Source: JAJRRL01 sp047404195 (GTDB taxonomy: Bacteria > Pseudomonadota > Gammaproteobacteria > JAJRRL01). Taken from it: a stretch of 64,000 nt of DNA. Below the pieces are notes generated by a model that saw only the letters and a program-made list of their open reading frames with translations, was not told the origin of the DNA and made no database searches. Position numbers and translations under genes: made by a program. Positions within the stretch are counted from its first letter, which is position 1, and every line of letters starts with the position of its first letter. The stretch covers positions 62,001 to 126,000 of the forward strand of contig JBDOIU010000012.1 of NCBI GenBank assembly GCA_047404195.1, read 5' to 3'. Shown one piece after another: positions 26,813 through 35,839 of this stretch.

Positions 26813-28141
26813 TTACTTCAATTCCGACAATGCTGCAATGGTGATGTCTGCCAGATTTTCCCAAACAGGCCATGCCATATTAAGCGGGGGGACCCAATAG
26901 ATTGTATTACCCAAGGGACGCAACAACGCACCTTTTTGAATGGCGTGCTGTAGTACACGGTAGCCAGCACGGGGTTTATTGTAGTGTGGTGTGATATCTG
27001 CTGCGGCCATGGCACCGATATGGCGAATGTTATGCAGCATACCCGTTTCTGTTGCGACATGCTGCATGAGGTCACCAACAGCTTTTTCTTGTTGGCTGAC
27101 ATGTTCACATAATCTTTCCTCACGCATGACGTCAATGCTAGCCAGAGCCACACTGGCTGCGAGTGTGTTGCCAGTATGTGTGTGTGAGTGCATGAAGGCT
27201 TTACCTGTTTGGTAGTCATCGTAAAATAAATGATAAATGTCATCCCGTACCACTGTTGCACTCATGGGTAGCATGCCACTGGTGAGGCCTTTGGAAAGAC
27301 ACAGCATGTCAGGTTCGATACCGGCGTGTTCACATGCCAGCATTTTGCCGGTTCGTCCAAATCCAGTCATGATTTCATCCGCAATCAGCCACACGTCATG
27401 TGCTTGGCAGTAGGCACGTAAACGTCTCAGAAAATCTGCGCTATACAATTGCATGCCACCAGCGCCTTGCAGAATAGGCTCAATGATGATGGCAGCACAG
27501 TTGGCGATGAGGGGTTCAAGAAAGGCTTCCGCGCTTTGCCAGGCATCGGCACAGTCATGCCAAAGTGGATCATCACGTCCACTGACCAGGGGAATATCAG
27601 GAATCATGGGCACAGACCGCATCAGGCACTCATAGGGCGCTTTATACAGCCCAAGGTCGCTGACGCTGAGTGTGAGGGCTGTTTCGCCGTGGTAGCCATT
27701 ACTGAGGGCAATAAACTCTTTTTTATGTGGTTTACCGCGTAGCGCTTGTCCGTGCACAGCCATTTTCAATGCGATTTCGACAGCACATGAGCCGTCGGAT
27801 GCATACATCACTTTATTCAAGGTCTGCGTGAGTTGCGTCAACGCTTCGGAGAGGCGCACGATGGTATCATTGCAAGTATTGGCCAGGATGACATGTTCAA
27901 GTTGTTGGCATTGTTTGAACAGTGCTTGTTGCAAGCGCGGGTGCTGGTGTCCCAGTGATTTACACCACCAGCTTGAGACTGCATCAATGATTTGGTGCCC
28001 GCTCTCGGTGTACAAATAGGGTCCTTCTGCGCGTGATAAAGGAATGGCAGGAAATTGCTCATAATCTTTCATTTGTGAGCAAGGGTGCCAGAGCGACTCT
28101 AAGGCGCGTTCAGCCAGGTTTGTCTGTGTGGTTTTGATCAT
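26813..28141 (-). CDS. bioA: Adenosylmethionine-8-amino-7-oxononanoate aminotransferase
   Basis: BioA makes 7,8-diaminopelargonate from KAPA with S-adenosylmethionine as amino donor, the third step of biotin ring synthesis. The 442-residue fold-type I PLP enzyme has WHPCSQMKDYE near the start, the PLP-binding region WLIADEIMTGFGRTG, and the Schiff-base lysine in LCLSKGLTSGMLPMS. It is divergent from bioB with 110 bases between the start codons, the classic arrangement. Confidence 0.97.
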   Translation of the reverse strand: MIKTTQTNLAERALESLWHPCSQMKDYEQFPAIPLSRAEGPYLYTESGHQIIDAVSSWWCKSLGHQHPRLQQALFKQCQQLEHVILANTCNDTIVRLSEALTQLTQTLNKVMYASDGSCAVEIALKMAVHGQALRGKPHKKEFIALSNGYHGETALTLSVSDLGLYKAPYECLMRSVPMIPDIPLVSGRDDPLWHDCADAWQSAEAFLEPLIANCAAIIIEPILQGAGGMQLYSADFLRRLRAYCQAHDVWLIADEIMTGFGRTGKMLACEHAGIEPDMLCLSKGLTSGMLPMSATVVRDDIYHLFYDDYQTGKAFMHSHTHTGNTLAASVALASIDVMREERLCEHVSQQEKAVGDLMQHVATETGMLHNIRHIGAMAAADITPHYNKPRAGYRVLQHAIQKGALLRPLGNTIYWVPPLNMAWPVWENLADITIAALSELK

Positions 28142-28171
28142 TGAGAGCCCATTTTCAGTGAGAATGTTAGC

Positions 28172-28216
28172 ATTTTACTGTAAATATATTGACTCTGGCA
28201 AGCAAGACACTATGAT
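28172..28216. promoter_or_regulatory. Overlapping divergent promoters of bioA and bioB
   Basis: For bioB, TTGACT at 28189-28194 and TATGAT at 28211-28216 are 16 bases apart. For bioA on the minus strand, TTGCCA (28201-28196) and TAAAAT (28177-28172) are 18 bases apart. The two promoters interleave, as in E. coli bio. A palindrome TTTACTGTAAA at 28174-28184 covers the bioA -10 region, but no match to the BirA operator (TGTAAACC and GGTTTACA halves) was found, so the repressor is unclear. Confidence 0.6.
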
Positions 28217-28251
28217 CAACATTTTACTTGCCGGTAGTCAGGAGTCGACCC

Positions 28252-29253
28252 ATGCAACAGTTCGATATTCGTCACGATTGGACGCTTAGCCAAGCGCAAG
28301 CCATCTATCAATTGCCGTTCATGGATTTATTATGGCGTGCACAGCAAACGCATCGTCTGCATTTTGACGCATCTGAGCTACAGTTGAGCACCCTGATGAG
28401 TATTAAGACAGGTGCATGTCCCGAGGATTGTGGTTATTGTTCACAAAGCGGACATCATAAAACAAATTTAGATAAGCAAAAGCTATTGCCTCTGGAGGAG
28501 GTCATTGCCACGGCCAAAGCGGCAAAGGCATCTGGCGCGACCCGTTTTTGTATGGGTGCAGCTTGGCGTTCCCCGCCGAAGAAAGATTTTCCACAGGTCA
28601 TTGCCATGATTAAAGCGGTGAAGGAGCTGGGTCTAGAAAGCTGTGTCACTTTAGGTATGCTGGATGACGAGCAAGTGGCTATGCTGAAAGAATCTGGCTT
28701 GGATTATTATAATCATAATATCGATACGTCGGAGTCACACTACGAGAAGGTGATTACCACACGTACGTTCCGAGATCGTTTAGACACATTATCGCGTGTT
28801 CGTGATTCGGGGATTAACGTTTGTTGCGGTGGTATTTTGGGTTTGGGAGAGACGCAAGAAGATCGATTGTCGATGTTGTGTTCGTTGGCAAATATGCCTT
28901 CGCAACCAGAGAGTGTGCCGATCAACAAGTTGGTACCTATACCGGGTACGCCATTGGGTGATACAGGTCCTGTGGATGATTTTGATTTTGTGCGTTGTAT
29001 TGCAACGGCGCGTATTATGCTGCCCAAGTCCATGTTGCGCTTGTCTGCTGGTCGGGAAACCATGAATGCTGCTTTGCAAGCTTGGTGTTTTTTCGCGGGT
29101 GCGAATTCCATTTTCTATGGGGATGAATTACTCACAACCAATAACTCACCCGCGCAGCAAGATCAAGCGCTCATGCGTCGATTGGGTATGCGTGCAACAG
29201 CGTTACCGTGTGCGCAACAAGCAGTGACAGAAGTCGATGAGATCACGGCTTAA
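28252..29253 (+). CDS. bioB: Biotin synthase
   Basis: BioB is a radical S-adenosylmethionine enzyme that inserts sulfur into dethiobiotin. The 333-residue product has the radical-SAM cluster motif CPEDCGYCSQSG (CxxxCxxC), then GATRFCMGAAWR, YNHNIDTSESHYEKV and INVCCGGILGLGE. The ATG at 28252 follows AGGAG. It heads bioB-F-H-C-D, in which every junction after it overlaps. Confidence 0.98.
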   Translation: MQQFDIRHDWTLSQAQAIYQLPFMDLLWRAQQTHRLHFDASELQLSTLMSIKTGACPEDCGYCSQSGHHKTNLDKQKLLPLEEVIATAKAAKASGATRFCMGAAWRSPPKKDFPQVIAMIKAVKELGLESCVTLGMLDDEQVAMLKESGLDYYNHNIDTSESHYEKVITTRTFRDRLDTLSRVRDSGINVCCGGILGLGETQEDRLSMLCSLANMPSQPESVPINKLVPIPGTPLGDTGPVDDFDFVRCIATARIMLPKSMLRLSAGRETMNAALQAWCFFAGANSIFYGDELLTTNNSPAQQDQALMRRLGMRATALPCAQQAVTEVDEITA

Positions 29254-30394
29254 GGCGCGTTGTCAGGCGCGACAAGAGGCAGCACTGTGGCGTGAGCAGA
29301 TGTGTTTGACTCAGCCTACCAGTATGATAACTCGGTATAAGCAACAAGCGTTTAGTAACTTTTGTTCCAATGATTATTTAGGGTTAGCGCAGCACCCAGT
29401 GCTGCAGCAATGTGTTATGCATGCTGTAGAGCAATATGGTGTGGGTGCTGGTGCCTCACAATTGGTTTGTGGCCACACCACAGCACACCGGCAGGCAGAA
29501 GCGGCATTTGCCGAGCGTTTTGGTTTTGCAGATGCCTTGATGTTTGCGAACGGCTTTATGGCAAATTTAGCGGTAATACAAACTTTAGCGCAGCAGCAAG
29601 ATGTCATTATACAAGACAAAGAAAACCATGCTTCGCTGATTGATGCGGCACGCTCAACGCGTGCCTCTTTGGTGCGCTATCGTCACCTGGATGCTGTGCA
29701 TGCAGTTGAGCGTTTGCAGGCGGCACAACCACGTCATTGTTTATTGGCAAGTGATGCGGTATTCAGTATGAGTGGCGATGAGGCACCGATTGCTGCGTTA
29801 TCACAAGCAGCAAAAGCACAGCAGGCACTTTTTGTGCTTGATGATGCGCATGGTGTAGGTGTGTTGGGTGATGGTGCGGGGTGTTTGGCAGCGCAGTCTT
29901 TGACACCTGACGCAGTTGATATATTGGTATTACCATTGGGTAAGGCTTTCGGGTCTTATGGCTGTATGGTGTTGGGTGATGCGGATCTGATTATGGGCTT
30001 ACGTCAATTTGCCAGGCCATACATTTACACCACAGCCCCACCACCAGCCTTGGCTGTGGCGGCTGAAAAAAGTTGTGATTTAATTTTTTCTGAGCAGTGG
30101 CGCGTGCAGCAATTGCAGCATAATATTGCTTATTGGCGCACACAAGCACAAGCCCGTGGTTTAACACTACTCCCTTCCCGTACAGCGATTCAGTCATTGG
30201 TGTTGGGTGATGCTGCAGCCAGTCAGTTGTTGGCAGAGCAGTTAAATGCACGTGGGTTTTTATTGACGGCGATGCGTCCACCAACTGTAGCCGTGGGTAC
30301 ATCACGTTTGCGCATCACCTTAAATACCGCGCACACACAGGCGCAGATCGATGCGCTCCTGGATGCACTGTGTTGCATCATGGAGGTGGCATGA
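29237..30394 (+). CDS. bioF: 8-amino-7-oxononanoate synthase
   Basis: BioF condenses pimeloyl-ACP with alanine in a PLP-dependent decarboxylation. The 385-residue product has FCSNDYLGLAQHP, GAGASQLVCGHTTAHRQAE, LDDAHGVGVLG and the PLP lysine in PLGKAFGSYG. The ATG at 29237 overlaps the end of bioB by 17 bases, indicating coupled translation. Confidence 0.97.
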   Translation: MRSRLKARCQARQEAALWREQMCLTQPTSMITRYKQQAFSNFCSNDYLGLAQHPVLQQCVMHAVEQYGVGAGASQLVCGHTTAHRQAEAAFAERFGFADALMFANGFMANLAVIQTLAQQQDVIIQDKENHASLIDAARSTRASLVRYRHLDAVHAVERLQAAQPRHCLLASDAVFSMSGDEAPIAALSQAAKAQQALFVLDDAHGVGVLGDGAGCLAAQSLTPDAVDILVLPLGKAFGSYGCMVLGDADLIMGLRQFARPYIYTTAPPPALAVAAEKSCDLIFSEQWRVQQLQHNIAYWRTQAQARGLTLLPSRTAIQSLVLGDAAASQLLAEQLNARGFLLTAMRPPTVAVGTSRLRITLNTAHTQAQIDALLDALCCIMEVA

Positions 30395-31104
30395 CGGTTG
30401 TATTTGTTGCGGGTTGGTCGTTGCGACGTGATGTTTGGCAGCCATTACTGCAGGCATTGCAATTATCAACAGACGTATTGTGTTTGGATATGGCCGCGTG
30501 TTCACCACAGGCTGATACAGAAACAACGCTACAGCATTTTTGGCAGACTCACAGTGCAGAATTACCAGATAACGCAACATACATTGGCTGGTCCTTGGGT
30601 GGTTTGGCGGTGTTGCATTGGGCGCGCCACATGCCGGCGCGGGTAAAGCGGTGTGCCTTATTGTATAGCAGTCCTTTTTTTGCTGAGCTTGCGCCGCACT
30701 GGCCGGGTTTGCCGGTGAATGGTTTGCAGCAGTATCAGCAATTGTGTCAGCGTGCTCCCAAGCGTTTGCAGTCTTTATTTTTGAAGCAGCATTGTGCGGA
30801 TAGAGATTGTCGGCAGATGGCGACAACATATTTATTGGATGCAGAAAAGCATGCACTGGTATTACAGGCTGGTTTGCGGTGTTTGGCAACACATGATGAG
30901 CGCGAGTATTGGGCATCATTGGCGATGCCGTGTCATGTGCGTTTAGGGCAGCAAGATTGTTTGCTGCCAGCATCATTGGGCGCAGCTGCATTGGCGTCTG
31001 CGCCAAACAGTCATGTGGTGACTGCTGTCGATGAGCATCATTTCTCTGTGTTATCGCCAACACCCGCCTTGGTGTCATGGTGTCGAGAGGTGTGTGATGA
31101 GTAG
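30391..31104 (+). CDS. bioH: Pimeloyl-ACP methyl ester carboxylesterase
   Basis: BioH cleaves the methyl ester from pimeloyl-ACP methyl ester, ending the BioC-started pathway. The 237-residue alpha/beta hydrolase has the nucleophile elbow YIGWSLGGLA, an acid candidate in LGQQDCLLP and the histidine in DEHHFSVL. The ATG overlaps the bioF stop (ATGA) and follows GGAGG. In E. coli bioH is unlinked; here it lies inside the biotin operon, which supports the call. Confidence 0.93.
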   Translation: MTVVFVAGWSLRRDVWQPLLQALQLSTDVLCLDMAACSPQADTETTLQHFWQTHSAELPDNATYIGWSLGGLAVLHWARHMPARVKRCALLYSSPFFAELAPHWPGLPVNGLQQYQQLCQRAPKRLQSLFLKQHCADRDCRQMATTYLLDAEKHALVLQAGLRCLATHDEREYWASLAMPCHVRLGQQDCLLPASLGAAALASAPNSHVVTAVDEHHFSVLSPTPALVSWCREVCDE

Positions 31105-31876
31105 TGTTGCTGTTGCACGTTCTTTTTCGCGGCATGCGCATTCATATGCTGACACTGCACTGGTGCAGGCGGAGATTGCTACACACTTGTTATCGGGTAT
31201 TGCTGCAGATAACTGGCAAGGTGTGTGTGCGGATTTGGGTGCTGGGGTAGGGCAGCAGTGTTTGGCATTACAGCAACGTTTTCAGCAGGCGAAGATAGTG
31301 GCATATGATATTTCAGCTGCCATGTGTGCGTTGGCTCGTCAAACTGCTCGGTTTGCAGATGTACGGCAAGCAGATATTCTTTGTAATCCCCCATTGGCCG
31401 ATGCGAGTATTCGATTTTTATTTTCCAGTTGTGTGTTGCAGTGGAGTGCTGATTTAACGCAGACGTTACAAGATTGGTGTCGTGCATTAGAGCCTGCAGG
31501 TGAGGTAGCCATTGCCTGTATTGCTGCGGGGAGTTTGCGTGAGGTCGATGTTGCTTGGCGCTCAGTGGGCCGTGCATCACCGGTGAATGCCATGCCAAGT
31601 GTTGCAGCCATTGAAGCGGCTGTGCAGCAACAGCCTTGGCATGTTTTATCCATAGAACAACGTCAGCATCGACAATACTTTACATCAGCGCAAGCCTTGG
31701 TACACAGCATCCATGCGGTTGGTGCGGGTTGTGCAGCTGGTCGACCATCGTTGGGGTTGTTGACACCAAAACGATGGCGACAATGCTTGGCAGCCTTGCC
31801 GCGCTGTGCCAAGACAGGCCGTGTTTACTTAACTTATGAGGTGGTTTATGTACGATGTCGACAACAAGGCAGTTGA
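31097..31876 (+). CDS. bioC: Malonyl-ACP O-methyltransferase
   Basis: BioC methylates malonyl-ACP so that it can prime pimelate synthesis by the fatty acid machinery. The 259-residue class I methyltransferase has FSRHAHSYADTALVQAEIA at the N-terminus, the AdoMet motif CADLGAGVGQ, VAYDISAAM and FSSCVLQWSADL, the usual BioC blocks. The start lies eight bases inside bioH, and the end overlaps bioD. Confidence 0.95.
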   Translation: MSSVAVARSFSRHAHSYADTALVQAEIATHLLSGIAADNWQGVCADLGAGVGQQCLALQQRFQQAKIVAYDISAAMCALARQTARFADVRQADILCNPPLADASIRFLFSSCVLQWSADLTQTLQDWCRALEPAGEVAIACIAAGSLREVDVAWRSVGRASPVNAMPSVAAIEAAVQQQPWHVLSIEQRQHRQYFTSAQALVHSIHAVGAGCAAGRPSLGLLTPKRWRQCLAALPRCAKTGRVYLTYEVVYVRCRQQGS

Positions 31877-32498
31877 TGCATTTTATATTGCAGGAACAGA
31901 TACAGAAGTGGGTAAAACACATGTCGCCCTCACTTTAATTGAGTCGTTGGTGGCGCAAGGGCATCGTGTGGCGGCACTCAAGCCGGTTGCATCAGGTGCA
32001 GAAATGACGGCTGATGGTTTACGCAATGCAGATGCGTTGGCGCTGCAGGCTGCTTGTAATGTGGATTGTCCATACGAGGTAGTGAATCCGTATTGCTACG
32101 CACCACCCATTGCGCCACATATCGCTGCAGCACAGCAGGGCGAGACGATTCAGCTAGAGCGCATTGCCGCTGCATTTGCGTGGTGTGTGGCAGCTGGTGC
32201 GACGCATGTAGTGGTTGAGTCAGCCGGCGGTTGGCTGACACCAATCAATGCCACGGAGACCATGGCTGATATTGCTGTTGCATTGCAGTTACCGGTGATT
32301 TTGGTGGTGGGTATGCGTTTGGGTTGTTTGAATCACGCTTTGCTCACAGCGACGCACATTGACGCTGTAGCGCCAGAGTATATGGGTTGGGTTGCGAACC
32401 ACTTGACTCGTGATATGTTGGTGCGTGATGAAAATATGCAGACGCTGGTAGATCGTTTGGGTGAACCGATGTTATCTTTGGCTTTTGCCGGTGAATGA
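31848..32498 (+). CDS. bioD: Dethiobiotin synthetase
   Basis: BioD closes the ureido ring of dethiobiotin with ATP and CO2. The 216-residue product has the P-loop FYIAGTDTEVGKTHVALTL, then ALKPVASGAE and VVESAGGWLTP. The ATG at 31848 is favoured by GAGGTGG just upstream; an ATG four codons earlier has none. It overlaps bioC by 29 bases and ends the operon. Confidence 0.96.
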   Translation: MYDVDNKAVDAFYIAGTDTEVGKTHVALTLIESLVAQGHRVAALKPVASGAEMTADGLRNADALALQAACNVDCPYEVVNPYCYAPPIAPHIAAAQQGETIQLERIAAAFAWCVAAGATHVVVESAGGWLTPINATETMADIAVALQLPVILVVGMRLGCLNHALLTATHIDAVAPEYMGWVANHLTRDMLVRDENMQTLVDRLGEPMLSLAFAGE

Positions 32499-32511
32499 TT
32501 TATTCACAGAT

Positions 32512-32548
32512 AAAAAAAACGCAAGACTTGCACTGCAAGGCTTGCGTT
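32512..32548 (-). terminator. Terminator of rpmB-rpmG
   Basis: ACGCAAG-A-CTTGC, a three-base loop and GCAAG-G-CTTGCGT form a 12-pair stem with one mismatch. On the minus strand it is followed by eight T residues, so it is oriented to end rpmB-rpmG. On the plus strand there is no T run, but it may also slow transcripts from bioD. Confidence 0.85.
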
Positions 32549-32567
32549 AGCGGGTCAAGTAAAGCGA

Positions 32568-32750
32568 TTACTTGATCTTCTTTTCTTTGTATAAGACGCG
32601 CTTACGGATGGTTGGATCGTATTTCATGAGCTCCAACTTACCTTGTCCTTTCATTTGTCTATTCTTCTTGTTGATATAGACAGTGTAGAAATGCCCAGTG
32701 CCAGCACTGGATTCGAGTTTAATTTTAACGGCAGCAGCTTTAGTGGCCAT
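32568..32750 (-). CDS. rpmG: 50S ribosomal protein L33
   Basis: The 60-residue basic protein has the L33 pattern VKIKLESSAGTGHFY, KKNRQMKGQGKLELMKYDP and a KRVLYKEKKIK end. It lacks the zinc-binding cysteines found in some L33 forms. GGAGG precedes the ATG, and it follows rpmB by 12 bases. Confidence 0.97.
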   Translation of the reverse strand: MATKAAAVKIKLESSAGTGHFYTVYINKKNRQMKGQGKLELMKYDPTIRKRVLYKEKKIK

Positions 32751-32762
32751 GATTGCCTCCTA

Positions 32763-32999
32763 TTATTTGGACCGCTTGCGGTCTCTGATCATTTTAAGTA
32801 CAGCTTCAATACCTTTCTTGTCGATAGTACGGATGCCATTGGTGGATACTTTTAGTACCACATATCGATTTTCACTGGGAACCCAGAAGCGCTTTTTTTG
32901 TATGTTTACATTAAACTTACGCTTGGTTTTATTTTGAGCGTGAGAGACATTATTGCCGCTCATTGGGCGTTTTCCAGTGACGTCGCAAACTTGTGCCAT
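32763..32999 (-). CDS. rpmB: 50S ribosomal protein L28
   Basis: The 78-residue protein starts MAQVCDVTGKRPMSGNNVSH and continues KTKRKFNVNIQKKRFWV, the L28 signature. GAGGTAACTC lies ahead of the ATG. It forms the usual rpmB-rpmG pair. Confidence 0.98.
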   Translation of the reverse strand: MAQVCDVTGKRPMSGNNVSHAQNKTKRKFNVNIQKKRFWVPSENRYVVLKVSTNGIRTIDKKGIEAVLKMIRDRKRSK

Positions 33000-33033
33000 G
33001 TGAGTTACCTCAGCGTTTTCAAAAGAGCTTGAT

Positions 33034-33062
33034 GTTATAACAAATATTCAGACCTCACGCAA
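33034..33062 (-). promoter_or_regulatory. Promoter of rpmB-rpmG
   Basis: On the minus strand TTGCGT (33062-33057) and TATAAC (33039-33034) are 17 bases apart, 35 bases upstream of the rpmB start. Confidence 0.6.
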
Positions 33063-33153
33063 GCCCCTGGCGCAGATTTTTGCTATTTGTTGTCTTTCAC
33101 TGGTTCTGCCGCCCAAAAACGGTTAAGCTGCACCTTTCATTCTGGAGGTTGGC

Positions 33154-33654
33154 ATGCAGCAAGACATTGATATTTCCCCTGATTTGGCAGCAAATTGCCA
33201 AACGACGGTTGCGATCAAGTACCTTGATCAAAGGTTGTCCGATCCGGCCTACACGCCGCAGTATGCCACAACAGGTTCTGCTGGTTTGGACTTGCGTGCG
33301 TGCTTGGATGCACCCTTGACGCTGCAGCCGGGTGATACAGCGCTGATTGACAGCGGTATTGCGATTCACCTTGGTAATCCTGGTTTGGCAGCCATGTTGT
33401 TGCCACGATCTGGTTTGGGGCATAAGCATGGTATCGTATTAGGTAACTTAACGGGCTTGATCGATTCTGATTACCAGGGCCCGATCAAAATTTCTTGCTG
33501 GAACCGCTCAACCGAGCCGTTCACGATTTTGCCAATGGATCGCATAGCACAAATGGTGATTGTGCCTGTATTGCAGGTTGGTTTTCAGGTTGTGGATACA
33601 TTTGATGCGACGCAGCGTGGGGAGGGTGGCTTTGGCAGTTCAGGCAGACAATAA
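33154..33654 (+). CDS. dut: Deoxyuridine 5'-triphosphate nucleotidohydrolase
   Basis: Dut hydrolyses dUTP to dUMP, keeping uracil out of DNA. The 166-residue trimeric-type enzyme shows the five motifs: TTGSAGLDLRA, PRSGLGHKHG, GNLTGLIDSDYQGP, DRIAQMVI and the C-terminal RGEGGFGSSGRQ. GGAGG precedes the ATG. Its end overlaps the next gene. Confidence 0.98.
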   Translation: MQQDIDISPDLAANCQTTVAIKYLDQRLSDPAYTPQYATTGSAGLDLRACLDAPLTLQPGDTALIDSGIAIHLGNPGLAAMLLPRSGLGHKHGIVLGNLTGLIDSDYQGPIKISCWNRSTEPFTILPMDRIAQMVIVPVLQVGFQVVDTFDATQRGEGGFGSSGRQ

Positions 33655-35062
33655 GTCAACATACCATTACCCCGAAACAGTGCCAGCGGCAATATTTCGA
33701 GCCTATGATATTCGTGGGCCAGTTGCGGAAGATGCTTTAACTGAGAACAGTGCCTATGCGCTCGGGTGTGTGCTGGGTGAACGTCTTTTGCAGACTGGCC
33801 AAGACACCATGGTTGTGGCGCGTGATGGGCGATTGTCCGGTCCGATGATTGCAGATGCACTGATAGCGGGTTTACGCGCAGTGGGTTGTGCGGTGATTTT
33901 TGTGGGCGTTGTTTCTAGTCCGGTGTTGTATTTTGCACGCATTCATTTGCAGTACCCTTCGGCCGTTATGGTGACGGCCAGTCACAACCCTACACACCAT
34001 AATGGTTTTAAAATCATTTTAGATGCACAGACATTATCTGGTGAAGGTGTTCAGGGGTTGTATCAACGTCTACAAAAACCAGCGCCGACTATGGCCGCGC
34101 AGCCTGGTACATTGAAGACAGTCTGTGTGTTACAGGCATATTGGGATACCATCACCGCGAAATTAAGTGTTTCCAGGCCATTGAAAGTCGTTGTTGATGC
34201 TGGTAATGCGGTTGCCAGTGAGATAGCGCCTGTTTTGTATGAAGCCATGGGTGCAGAGGTTGTGCCATTATACTGCGAGGTTGATGGCAGCTTTCCAAAC
34301 CATCATCCGGATCCTTTGGTGCCAGAGAATTTGCGTGATTTACAGCAGCGTGTTTTGGCTGAGAATGCAGATTGTGGTTTGGCGTTTGATGGGGATGCTG
34401 ACCGTATTGGTGTTGTTACCAATACGGGTGAGATTATTTGGCCTGACCGTTTAATGATGTGGTTTGCGGAGCAGGTTTTGGCTAAGCATCCGGGTGTGAG
34501 TATTGTGTATGACGTTAAGTGCAGTGCGCATTTGGGTGCTGTGATTGAGCGTGCAGGTGGGCAGGCTGTTATGTGGAAAACAGGACATTCACTCATCAAG
34601 AATAAAGCCAAGGCCTGTGCTTCTCCTTTTTCCGGAGAGTTAAGTGGCCATCTGTTTTTCGACGATGATTGGTTTGGGTTTGATGATGGGGTGTATGTTG
34701 GTGCGCGTTTATTGGCAGCATTGTCTGCTCAATCACAGAGTTTACAAGAGATTTTTGCTGCGTATCCCAACAGTGTGAATACACCAGAGTTGAAGGTTGC
34801 CGTCCCTGCTGAGCGGCAGGCATCGGTGATGCATGCATTGCTGGCAATGCCAGAGCAAGATGGTGAGCAGCGTCGATTGACCATTGATGGTCTGCGTATC
34901 GAATTTCATGATGGATGGGGTTTGGTGCGTGCATCCAATACCACGCCAGCATTGACTTGTCGTTTTGAGGCAGAGTCACAAGCTGCCATAGTGCGATTGC
35001 AGTCGATATTTAAAGCAATGTTATTGCAAGTCGATGCATCATTGTCTGTGCCATTTGAATAA
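33632..35062 (+). CDS. Phosphomannomutase/phosphoglucomutase (AlgC type)
   Basis: This alpha-D-phosphohexomutase interconverts hexose 1- and 6-phosphates for LPS and exopolysaccharide precursors. The product of about 476 residues has FRAYDIRG near the start, the phosphoserine loop VTASHNPTHHNGFK, the metal-binding LAFDGDADRIGVV, the sugar-binding SGELSGHLFF and a C-terminal phosphate site in VRASNTTPALTCRFEA. Of the in-frame starts I favour TTG at 33632, six bases after GGAGG; a GTG two codons earlier is possible. It overlaps dut by 23 bases. The dut-algC order is seen in other gammaproteobacteria. Confidence 0.93.
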   Translation: MAVQADNKSTYHYPETVPAAIFRAYDIRGPVAEDALTENSAYALGCVLGERLLQTGQDTMVVARDGRLSGPMIADALIAGLRAVGCAVIFVGVVSSPVLYFARIHLQYPSAVMVTASHNPTHHNGFKIILDAQTLSGEGVQGLYQRLQKPAPTMAAQPGTLKTVCVLQAYWDTITAKLSVSRPLKVVVDAGNAVASEIAPVLYEAMGAEVVPLYCEVDGSFPNHHPDPLVPENLRDLQQRVLAENADCGLAFDGDADRIGVVTNTGEIIWPDRLMMWFAEQVLAKHPGVSIVYDVKCSAHLGAVIERAGGQAVMWKTGHSLIKNKAKACASPFSGELSGHLFFDDDWFGFDDGVYVGARLLAALSAQSQSLQEIFAAYPNSVNTPELKVAVPAERQASVMHALLAMPEQDGEQRRLTIDGLRIEFHDGWGLVRASNTTPALTCRFEAESQAAIVRLQSIFKAMLLQVDASLSVPFE

Positions 35063-35071
35063 GGAAGCATC

Positions 35072-35839
35072 ATGAGAGTCATCACGCTGAATATGAATGG
35101 TATTCGTGCTGCGGGTCGAAAAGGTTTTTTTGAGTGGATGCAGTCACAGGATGCAGATTTCATCTGTTTGCAAGAAACGAAAGCTCAGATGCAGCATTTG
35201 CCAGATGCGATGTATCGTCCCGAGGGATATCATTGTGCATTTCATTGTGCGCAGAAAAAAGGTTACAGCGGTGTGGGTTTGTATGCGCGCAGAGAACCTG
35301 ATTCCATTCAGCGTGGTTTGGGTTGGCCTTGTGCAGATGACGAGGGGCGTTATATTCAGTTTGACTATCCTGATTTGAGTATTGCTTCGATTTATTTACC
35401 ATCGGGTAGTTCGGGTGATGAAAGGCAGGCGCATAAGTTTGAGTTTATGCAGCGTTTTATGCCGCATATGGATGCATTGCTGCAGGCTGGTAAGCCTTTT
35501 ATTTTGTGTGGCGACTTGAATATTGTGCACAAAGAAATTGATATTAAAAATTTCAAACCCAACCGAAATCGTTCAGGCTGTTTGCCAAGTGAGCGCGCGT
35601 GGTTAGATGACTTGTTTGAAGAGCGTACATGGGTTGATGCCTTTCGCGTCGTGGATCAGCGTGCTGAACAATATACCTGGTGGTCAAATAGGGGTAGGGC
35701 TTGGGATAATAATGTGGGTTGGCGTATTGATTATCAGGTTGTCACACCTGATATGCGTCAAAACATCAAGCAAGCATCCATTTACAAGGAGCAGCGCTTT
35801 TCAGATCATGCGCCATTGATTGTGGATTATGCTGTTTAA
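35072..35839 (+). CDS. xthA: Exodeoxyribonuclease III
   Basis: ExoIII is an AP endonuclease and 3' exonuclease for base excision repair. The 255-residue product has MRVITLNMNGIRAAGRKG, the metal-binding Glu in LQETKAQ, CGDLNIVHKEID with catalytic Asp and Asn, and SDHAPLIVDY at the C-terminus. AAGGAAG precedes the ATG, nine bases after the mutase gene. Confidence 0.96.
   Translation: MRVITLNMNGIRAAGRKGFFEWMQSQDADFICLQETKAQMQHLPDAMYRPEGYHCAFHCAQKKGYSGVGLYARREPDSIQRGLGWPCADDEGRYIQFDYPDLSIASIYLPSGSSGDERQAHKFEFMQRFMPHMDALLQAGKPFILCGDLNIVHKEIDIKNFKPNRNRSGCLPSERAWLDDLFEERTWVDAFRVVDQRAEQYTWWSNRGRAWDNNVGWRIDYQVVTPDMRQNIKQASIYKEQRFSDHAPLIVDYAV

Noticed and set aside
30320..31141. 273-codon minus frame antisense to bioF/bioH
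   Set aside because: It lies wholly over well-supported bioH and the bioF end, is rich in His, Pro, Thr and Asn as expected from antisense of this codon use, and has no motif.
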